From Kribbella italica (lineage in GTDB: Bacteria; Actinomycetota; Actinomycetes; Propionibacteriales; Kribbellaceae), in NCBI RefSeq assembly GCF_014205135.1, contig NZ_JACHMY010000001.1, forward strand, positions 3,472,001 to 3,536,000: 64,000 nucleotides of DNA. Direction: 5' to 3'. Both the position numbers and the translations under genes were made by a program. Shown here in pieces: positions 58,508 to 64,000 of the stretch; the first letter of the stretch is position 1; each line of letters begins with the position of its first letter. Under the pieces are notes generated by a model. That model was not told the DNA's origin. It saw only the letters and a list, made by a program, of their open reading frames with translations, and searched no databases.

Positions 58508-59746
58508 ATGACTTCGAGCGGCCGCGCGGATCGGTGGGTGCGGGCGCACCCGGTCGTGCCGGACAGTCTGCTTGCGCTTGCGGTCGGGGCGGTGGTCGGG
58601 CCGCCGTCGGTGGAGATCCTCCGGGCCGCCACGTCGCCTGGTTGGGCGTTGTGGACGGCCGGGCTCTGCGGGGTCGTGCTGCTGGGTACGGTCGCATTGC
58701 GGCGGATCGCCACCGAAGCGGCGTTCGTCGTGGCCGGTCTGGCGATGGCGGTGACGGTGGCCCTGCCGAACACGACGATTCGGCCGGCGGGGCTGGGGCT
58801 GGCTGGAGCGGGTGACGAGATGGAGATCCCGCTGTTCTTTCTCCCGACGTCCGCGGTCTACCTGATCCTCCTGTACGCCGTCGCCGCGCAGTGTGCTCCG
58901 TTCAAGAGCCTGATCGCCCTCGGGATCAGCGTGACCGGAGCAGTGCTGTGCACCGCACGGACCGCCACGGCGTACGGCGCACTTCCCGCGGGCTGGCTCA
59001 CGCTGCTGCTGGCGCTGCTCGCCCTGCTGGCCGCCGTGGCCGGCACCTGGTCGATGGGCCGTTCCCACTTCGAGCGGCGGCAGCGGCTGGTCGAGGAGGC
59101 TACTGACGCCGCCGAGCGGGCCGTGACCGGTGAACGTCAGCGCATCGCCCGCGACATGCACGACATCGTGGCCCACTCGCTGGCGGTCATCGCGCGCCAG
59201 GCCGAAGGCGGCGCGGCGATCGCCGCCAAGTCGCCGGAACGCGCGGCCCAGGCGCTGTCCGTCATCGCCGGCACCGCACGGGAAGCGCTCACCGACATGC
59301 GGGGCACTCTGCACGTCCTGCGGGAAGCGACTCCGCAGGAGGCCGTGCAGCCCTCCCTTGCCGCGATACCGGCCTTGGTGGAGCGGCTCCGCGCGACAGG
59401 TGTCGACGTCCGCCTGGTCGAGCAGGGCACGCCTGAAGCCATGACGCCGAGCGCGGCGACAGCGGCGTACCGCCTGGTCCAGGAGGCACTGACCAACAGC
59501 GTCAAGCACGCGGGCTCGGACCCCGCGATCGCCGTCACGGTCGCGCATTCACCCCAGGCATCGGTCATCACCGTCGAGGACGACGGCGGGAACTCCGGCG
59601 ACCGACCGACGGTGCCAGGAGCCGGCGCTGGTCTGCGGGGCGCCCAGGAGCGCGTGCACGCCGCGGGCGGTACGTTCGAGGCCGGTCCGGCCGACGGCGG
59701 CTTCAGGGTGCGTGCGGAGTTCCGCGTCCGCGACAGGAAGGGATGA
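58508..59746 (+). CDS. Two-component sensor histidine kinase (NarL-partner, HisKA_3 type)
   Basis: 412-residue membrane kinase. Five to six N-terminal helices (about 20-180) have no large outside loop, so it may sense within the membrane. The HisKA_3 motif RIARDMHDIVAHSLAVI places the phosphorylated His at H218, and the ATPase domain has the N-box YRLVQEALTNSVKHAG and GAGLRGAQERV. It controls the response regulator encoded one base after its stop. The signal is unknown. Confidence 0.93.
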   Translation: MTSSGRADRWVRAHPVVPDSLLALAVGAVVGPPSVEILRAATSPGWALWTAGLCGVVLLGTVALRRIATEAAFVVAGLAMAVTVALPNTTIRPAGLGLAGAGDEMEIPLFFLPTSAVYLILLYAVAAQCAPFKSLIALGISVTGAVLCTARTATAYGALPAGWLTLLLALLALLAAVAGTWSMGRSHFERRQRLVEEATDAAERAVTGERQRIARDMHDIVAHSLAVIARQAEGGAAIAAKSPERAAQALSVIAGTAREALTDMRGTLHVLREATPQEAVQPSLAAIPALVERLRATGVDVRLVEQGTPEAMTPSAATAAYRLVQEALTNSVKHAGSDPAIAVTVAHSPQASVITVEDDGGNSGDRPTVPGAGAGLRGAQERVHAAGGTFEAGPADGGFRVRAEFRVRDRKG

Positions 59747-59747
59747 G

Positions 59748-60401
59748 ATGACGATCAGAGTCGCGCTGGTCGACGACCAGGAGCTGGTCCGGGTCGGCCT
59801 GGCCATGGTGGTCGACGCCACCGACGACATCCAGATCGTCCTGCAGGCCGCCGACGGAGTGGAGGCGGTCGCGCGGCTCGCCGAGACGCAGGTGGACGTC
59901 GTCCTGATGGACGTCCAGATGCCGAACCTGAACGGCGTCGACGCGACCCGGCTGGTGACCGCCCGCGCGAACGCGCCCAAGGTGATCGTGCTGACGACGT
60001 TCGACCTCGACGAGTACGCCGTCGCCGGGCTGCGCGCCGGTGCGAGTGGGTTCCTGCTCAAGGACGCGTCGGCCGCCGAGGTGCTGCACGCGATCCGTGC
60101 CGTCCACGCCGGCGACGCCGTAATCGCTTCGTCCACGACCCGCCGTCTGCTGGACCAGCTCGCGACCGCGGGGGCCGGGCGGGTGACTTCCCCGCTGCTG
60201 CAGAGGCTGACCGCGCGCGAGCGCGACGTCCTGCTGGAGATCGCTCAGGGCCACTCCAACGCCGAGACCGCGCAGCGGCTCTTCCTGTCCGAGGCGACCG
60301 TGAAGACCCACGTCGCCCATCTGCTGGCCAAGCTCGAGATCCGTGACCGGGTCCAGGCGGTGATCTTCGCCTACGACAACGGGCTCGTCCGTCCGGGCTA
60401 G
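59748..60401 (+). CDS. NarL/FixJ-family response regulator
   Basis: 217 residues. The receiver domain (1-120) has D10/D11-type acidic residues, phosphoacceptor D55 in VVLMDVQMP and the conserved K in GFLLKDAS. The LuxR-type helix-turn-helix (about 150-210) is LTARERDVLLEIAQGHSNAE then LFLSEATVKTHVAHLL. It is the partner of the upstream kinase. AGGAAGGG precedes the ATG. Likely target: itself and the nearby small membrane gene, though no operator was identified. Confidence 0.95.
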   Translation: MTIRVALVDDQELVRVGLAMVVDATDDIQIVLQAADGVEAVARLAETQVDVVLMDVQMPNLNGVDATRLVTARANAPKVIVLTTFDLDEYAVAGLRAGASGFLLKDASAAEVLHAIRAVHAGDAVIASSTTRRLLDQLATAGAGRVTSPLLQRLTARERDVLLEIAQGHSNAETAQRLFLSEATVKTHVAHLLAKLEIRDRVQAVIFAYDNGLVRPG

Positions 60402-60480
60402 CTCGATCTCATCATTTCGGGTGAGCGGGTCACGCCCCACGGCGGACGCTTTCCACCGGTACGACGCGCAGCCTGGTGCC

Positions 60481-60930
60481 ATGCCACTCATCGACACGAA
60501 ACCCGAACCGGCCACGTCCCGCCGCCGCTGGTGGCGCGACCTCACCGCCTGCGGCGGCGTGCTCGCGATCAGCGCCGGCGTCTTCCACACCGCAGCCGCC
60601 GTGGTGATGCGCCGCGACGTCTGGGCGCAGATCATCGACGAAGGGTTCTTCAAGACCGTCACGCTCGATCCGTCGCCCGACCGGATGGCCGTGGCGGAGG
60701 CCTTCTGGTTCAGCCCAGGCAGCTTCGGCGTACCGATCCTCCTGCTCGGCTCGCTGGTGACCTGGCTGACCCGGCGCGGCCAACGCGTTCCCGGCTGGCT
60801 GGGTGGGGGCATGGTCCTGTGGGCCGTGCTGATCGGGCTGCTGGGCGGCTTCGACTTCGGAACGATCGTCCTGCTGAGCATCGGCGTACTGCTCGCGGCG
60901 GGCGGCTGGACCGGCCGTCGCCGACCCTGA
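60481..60930 (+). CDS. Small four-helix membrane protein (DUF6463-like)
   Basis: 149-residue integral membrane protein with four hydrophobic helices: GGVLAISAGVFHTAAAVVM, PGSFGVPILLLGSLVTWL, WLGGGMVLWAVLIGLLGGFD and TIVLLSIGVLLAAGGW. The layout resembles the DUF6463 group of unknown function. It follows the two-component system by 79 bases and may be its target. ATG at 60481 was chosen over an upstream GTG at 60421. Confidence 0.7.
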   Translation: MPLIDTKPEPATSRRRWWRDLTACGGVLAISAGVFHTAAAVVMRRDVWAQIIDEGFFKTVTLDPSPDRMAVAEAFWFSPGSFGVPILLLGSLVTWLTRRGQRVPGWLGGGMVLWAVLIGLLGGFDFGTIVLLSIGVLLAAGGWTGRRRP

Positions 60931-61039
60931 TCCCTCGGCTGAAACTTCTCGCGGCGGCGTGTCCGGTTCTGCGTGGGAGCGTCGACCTACGGGGTGAGAG
61001 GCGCCACAGTGGTGTCACTCGCCGACCGAGGAGACGAAC

Positions 61040-61456
61040 ATGAAGTACATGATCCTGAGCTACGCGTCGCAGCAGGACTACGACGGGATGGCGGGCAAGG
61101 ACACCGGGAAGGCGGCCTGGACCGAGGCGGACTTCGCGGCGATGGGGGCGTTCATGGAGAAGTTCAACGCCGACCTGGCCGAGTCCGGCGAACTGGTCGA
61201 GACCCGCGGGCTGGCGGCGCCGGTGCTGACCCGGCGGATCGGGTCGAAGGACGGCGAGTCGGTCGTCACCGACGGCCCGTACGCCGAGACGCAGGAGGTC
61301 CTCGCCGGGTACTGGATCGTCGAGTGCGACTCGTTCGACCGCGCGGTCGAGATCGCGTCGCGGCTGGGTGACACGCCGGCGCCGGAGTCCGTCCGCACCA
61401 CCGCGTACGCCGACATCCGCCCGGTCGTCGAGGGACGCGACGACCTGATCGGCTGA
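61040..61456 (+). CDS. YCII/DGPF-domain protein, partner of ECF42 sigma factor
   Basis: 138-residue YCII-related protein with the signature VVTDGPYAETQEVLAGYWIV (DGPF-type motif, about residues 74-93). These proteins are encoded with ECF42 sigma factors in many bacteria and are thought to be their main targets. Its stop overlaps the sigma start (TGATG). GAGGAG precedes the ATG. A TGTCCG/CGTCGA pair at 60960-60985 recalls ECF42 promoter words, but its 14-base spacing is short. Confidence 0.9.
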   Translation: MKYMILSYASQQDYDGMAGKDTGKAAWTEADFAAMGAFMEKFNADLAESGELVETRGLAAPVLTRRIGSKDGESVVTDGPYAETQEVLAGYWIVECDSFDRAVEIASRLGDTPAPESVRTTAYADIRPVVEGRDDLIG

Positions 61457-62661
61457 TGGACCACCCCACCGCCGAGCCCATCGAGGACCTGCTGCGCGAG
61501 CTGGCGCCGCGGGTCCTCGGTGCACTCGTACGCCGGTACGGGCACTTCGACACCGCCGAGGACGCCGTACAGGAAGCCCTGCTCGCGGCAGCGAAGCAGT
61601 GGCCGCAGGAAGGGCAGCCCGACAACCCGCGGGCCTGGCTGATCACCGTCGCGGCGCGGCGGCTCACCGATCTCCTCCGCGCGGAGCAGGCTCGGCAACG
61701 CCGGGAGCAACTGTGGACGCCGGTACCCCAGGAGCCGGTCACCGATTCCGACGACACGCTCATCCTGCTGTTCCTCTGCTGCCACCCGTCGCTGTCGCCG
61801 TCGTCGCAGATCGCGCTGACCCTGCGCGCGGTCGGCGGTCTCACCACCACCGAGATCGCCCGCGCGTTCCTGACCACCGAGGCGACGATGACGCGCCGGA
61901 TCACCCGCGCGAAGCAGACGGTCAAGGCCAGCGGCGCGCGGTTCTCGCTGCCGCCCGACCACGCCGACCGCCTCAACGCCGTACTGAAGGTCGTCTACCT
62001 CGTCTTCACCGAGGGGTACGCCAGTACGACGGGCCCGCAGCTCCACCGCGTCGAACTCACCGCCGAGGCGATCCGCCTCGCCCGCATGCTGCACGGCCTG
62101 CTCCCCGACGACCCCGAGGTGATCGGCCTGCTCGCGCTGATGCTCCTCACCGACGCCCGCCGCCCGGCGCGCACCGGTCCGTCCGGCGAACTGATCCCGA
62201 TGGACGAGCAGGACCGCTCCCTTTGGATCCGTCCAGCGATCGACGAAGGCATCGCCCTGATCACCGCCGCACTCCCCCGCGGCCCGCTCGGCCCGTACCA
62301 GCTCCAGGCCGCCATCGCCGCCGTCCACGACGAGGCGCCCACCGCCGCCGAGACGGACTGGCCGCAGATCGCCGCCCTGTACGGCGTACTGCTGCAGCTC
62401 ACCGACAACCCGATGACCGCGCTGAACCACGTCGTCGCCGTCGCGATGGCCCAGTCCCCGGCCGCCGGTCTCGACCTGCTCGCCACCATCGACACCGATC
62501 CCCGGCTGACCAGCGACCACCGCCTGTACGCCGTCCGCGGGCACCTGCTGGAGATGTCCGGCAACCCCACCGACGCCCGGGCGGCGTACCAACGCGCCGC
62601 CGAACTGGCCACGAGCCTCCCCCAGCAGCGCTACCTCAACAAGAAGCTCGCCGGCCTCTGA
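61456..62661 (+). CDS. ECF42-type sigma factor with C-terminal extension (DUF6596)
   Basis: 401 residues, the same architecture as the sigma factor near the left end: sigma-2 (GHFDTAEDAVQEALLAAAKQ, DNPRAWLITVAARRL), sigma-4 (LTTTEIARAFLTTEATMTRR) and a long helical C-terminal extension (about 190-401). Shared strings such as SGELIP and AIAAVHDE/AIAALHDE show that the two are paralogues. This copy keeps the YCII partner and so is the archetypal locus. Confidence 0.93.
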   Translation: MDHPTAEPIEDLLRELAPRVLGALVRRYGHFDTAEDAVQEALLAAAKQWPQEGQPDNPRAWLITVAARRLTDLLRAEQARQRREQLWTPVPQEPVTDSDDTLILLFLCCHPSLSPSSQIALTLRAVGGLTTTEIARAFLTTEATMTRRITRAKQTVKASGARFSLPPDHADRLNAVLKVVYLVFTEGYASTTGPQLHRVELTAEAIRLARMLHGLLPDDPEVIGLLALMLLTDARRPARTGPSGELIPMDEQDRSLWIRPAIDEGIALITAALPRGPLGPYQLQAAIAAVHDEAPTAAETDWPQIAALYGVLLQLTDNPMTALNHVVAVAMAQSPAAGLDLLATIDTDPRLTSDHRLYAVRGHLLEMSGNPTDARAAYQRAAELATSLPQQRYLNKKLAGL

Positions 62662-62712
62662 CCACTCCCCAATAACTGTTTGACAGTCGAGCACCCCGAG
62701 AGGCATCGTTCC

Positions 62713-62730
62713 CCCCAAGACTTGTTGGGG
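62713..62730. promoter_or_regulatory. Inverted repeat upstream of the ArsR-type gene
   Basis: Arms CCCCAA and TTGGGG six bases apart, ending 12 bases before the ATG. CCCCAA also occurs at 62667-62672 beside a TTGACA-like word (62680-62685), so the promoter may carry two binding sites for the ArsR-type regulator. Confidence 0.5.
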
Positions 62731-62742
62731 AGTGAGAACGCG

Positions 62743-63267
62743 ATGGCCGACGACGAGATCAAGGAACTGCGCGCGGTGGCCCACCCGGTCCGGCTGCGGA
62801 TCATGTCCCTGCTCACCGGTACGGCGATGAGCGCCGCCGAGGTGGCCCGCGAGCTCGACCTCACCCACGCGAACGCGTCGTACCACCTGCGACTGCTGCA
62901 CGAGTCCAACTCGATCGTCGAGGCCGGCGAGGAACGCATCCGCGGCGGCGTCGCCAAGCGCTACCGCTACCCGCACGAGGACCGTGGACAGCGTCGTCAG
63001 ACGGTCACCAAGAGCAGGATCCCCGAGCTGCGCGCCCTCGCCCGCGAGCTCGAGCGGCGCCTGCGGCAGCGCAAGCGAACCGGGCGCAACCACTACAGCG
63101 ACCTCGAGGCGTGGGTGCCGCCCGAGGTCCACGACCGCGTCCGCGCCCTGCTGATGGAGGCTTCGTTGCTGCTGCACGACAACAACCGACCACCCCGTAC
63201 GCCGGGCACGGTGCACGTCAGCGCCTCCTCCTGGATCTTCGAGATGACCCGCAGGGCGCGATCGTGA
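62743..63267 (+). CDS. ArsR-type winged-helix regulator
   Basis: 174 residues. The winged helix (VAHPVRLRIMSLLTGTAMSA then AEVARELDLTHANASYHLRL, about residues 10-52) is ArsR-like, and a long C-terminal extension with basic helices (RELERRLRQRKRTGRN) is probably for dimerisation or effector binding. No metal-binding cysteines are present, so it probably senses something other than metal. ATG was chosen after the inverted repeat. Its stop overlaps the MFS start (GTGA), so it should control the exporter. Confidence 0.88.
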   Translation: MADDEIKELRAVAHPVRLRIMSLLTGTAMSAAEVARELDLTHANASYHLRLLHESNSIVEAGEERIRGGVAKRYRYPHEDRGQRRQTVTKSRIPELRALARELERRLRQRKRTGRNHYSDLEAWVPPEVHDRVRALLMEASLLLHDNNRPPRTPGTVHVSASSWIFEMTRRARS

Positions 63268-64000
63268 ACGAGGCCCTCGCCCCGCTTCGCGAGGCGAACT
63301 TCCGCTCCTACTGGATGGCCCGCCTGATCGACCGGGCCGGTACGACGATGGCCGGCGTCGCGCTCGCGTTCGCGGTGCTCCACGTCAGCGACTCCCCCGG
63401 CGCCCTCGGCACGGTGCTGGCCGCCCACAGCATCCCGATGGTCGTGTTCCTGCTGGCCGGCGGCGTGATCGCCGACCGGTTCGGCCGGACGCTGGTGATC
63501 CAGGCGACGAACGTCATCTCCGGTCTCAGCCAGCTCGCGATCGCCGGTCTGGTGATCACCGGCACCGCCGAGATCTGGTACCTCGTCGTGCTCACCGCGA
63601 TCAACGGAACGGCCACCGCGGCCCGGATGCCGGCGCTGGCCGGCATCCTCCCCCAGCTCGTCCCGCGCGACCAGTTCAAGGCGGCGAACCTCGTCGTCGC
63701 CGTCCCCGAGAACGCCCTGATGGTGCTCGGCCCGGCCCTCAGCGGCGTCCTGGTCGTCGTGGTCGGGCCGGGCTGGGCGCTCGCGGTCGACGGTGCGACG
63801 TACCTGCTGGCCGCACTGATCCTGACCCGCGTCCGCATCCCGCGCCCGGCCGAGGGCAAGGTGAGCAAAGGCCTGGTCGCCGATCTGCGCGAAGGCTGGA
63901 CCTACTTCCGGACGACGACCTGGCTGTGGGCGGTGGTCGCCTCGTTCTCCCTGCTCAACGCGATCACCAGCGGCGCGTTCGACACCCTCGGTCCGGTCCT
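63264..64000 (+). CDS. MFS exporter, truncated by window edge
   Basis: The first 245 residues of a major facilitator of the drug-exporter (MFS_3) type. It begins VNEALAPLREANFRSYWMAR, a typical start of that group, then has six or more helices and the A-motif-like loop GGVIADRFGRTLVI. The GTG overlaps the regulator stop by four bases. The C-terminal half lies beyond the window. Substrate unknown; the coupling to an ArsR-type regulator suggests ligand-induced export. Confidence 0.9.
   Translation, partial: MNEALAPLREANFRSYWMARLIDRAGTTMAGVALAFAVLHVSDSPGALGTVLAAHSIPMVVFLLAGGVIADRFGRTLVIQATNVISGLSQLAIAGLVITGTAEIWYLVVLTAINGTATAARMPALAGILPQLVPRDQFKAANLVVAVPENALMVLGPALSGVLVVVVGPGWALAVDGATYLLAALILTRVRIPRPAEGKVSKGLVADLREGWTYFRTTTWLWAVVASFSLLNAITSGAFDTLGPV

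Overview
The window is a 64 kb piece of a high-GC Gram-positive chromosome. Gene content, frequent GTG starts, one-base and four-base stop/start overlaps, and the house-keeping gene order (rpmF-rnc-mutM-smc; thiL-thiD; rpmB-DAK-recG-rsmD-coaD) indicate an actinobacterium. The style (many sugar transporters, LacI/ROK regulators, very frequent GTACG words) is most like Kribbella or a close relative in the Nocardioidaceae, but this is inference. No rRNA, tRNA, CRISPR array or insertion sequence was recognised.

Layout. 0-12 kb: a truncated thioredoxin-reductase-like flavoprotein diverging from an XRE-cupin regulator and an asparaginase; an ECF sigma factor with a C-terminal extension; type II NADH dehydrogenase; ftsY; and a tightly overlapping cytochrome bd operon (cydA-cydB-cydD-cydC). 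A BlaI-type regulator and an M56 metalloprotease diverge from cydA, with three dyad operators in between. 13-17 kb: a threonine-aldolase-like enzyme, an ECF sigma/anti-sigma pair, an NTF2-like protein and a VapBC-type toxin-antitoxin pair. 17-30 kb: the conserved core block, smc, a small coiled-coil protein, mutM, rnc, rpmF, yceD (DUF177), coaD, rsmD, recG and a DAK2/FakA-like gene, then an FtsJ-type methyltransferase and rpmB.

30-49 kb is a carbohydrate and solute uptake region lying between rpmB and thiD. It holds a LacI regulator with two unfamiliar proteins; an IclR-led operon for a family-5 (Dpp-type) ABC importer that also encodes a histidine phosphatase and an EEP-family phosphoesterase; a rare Gfo/Idh plus aldo/keto reductase fusion beside a MalEFG-type importer; two HAD phosphatases; an MFS carrier; and a ROK regulator. 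49-52.5 kb returns to core genes: a DinB-like protein, thiD, thiL, a stand-alone Lrp/AsnC sensor domain, and a DUF3515 lipoprotein that seems to start at CTG.

52.5-56 kb is an accessory island and the most interesting part. A tandem-repeat tract is followed by a leftward cassette of a WXG100-like helical protein, a polymorphic toxin whose C-terminus matches the SCP1.201/DddA-like DNA cytidine deaminases (H203-V-E205, C229, C235), and an Imm1-type immunity protein. Next to it are a small Cys/His protein and an XRE-DUF5919 regulator coupled to a NUDIX hydrolase behind a perfect 12+8+12 palindrome. 56-64 kb carries two SRPBCC proteins, an aminoglycoside-phosphotransferase-like kinase, a NarL-type two-component system, a small membrane protein, a YCII/ECF42 sigma pair, and an ArsR-type regulator coupled to an MFS exporter that runs off the right edge.
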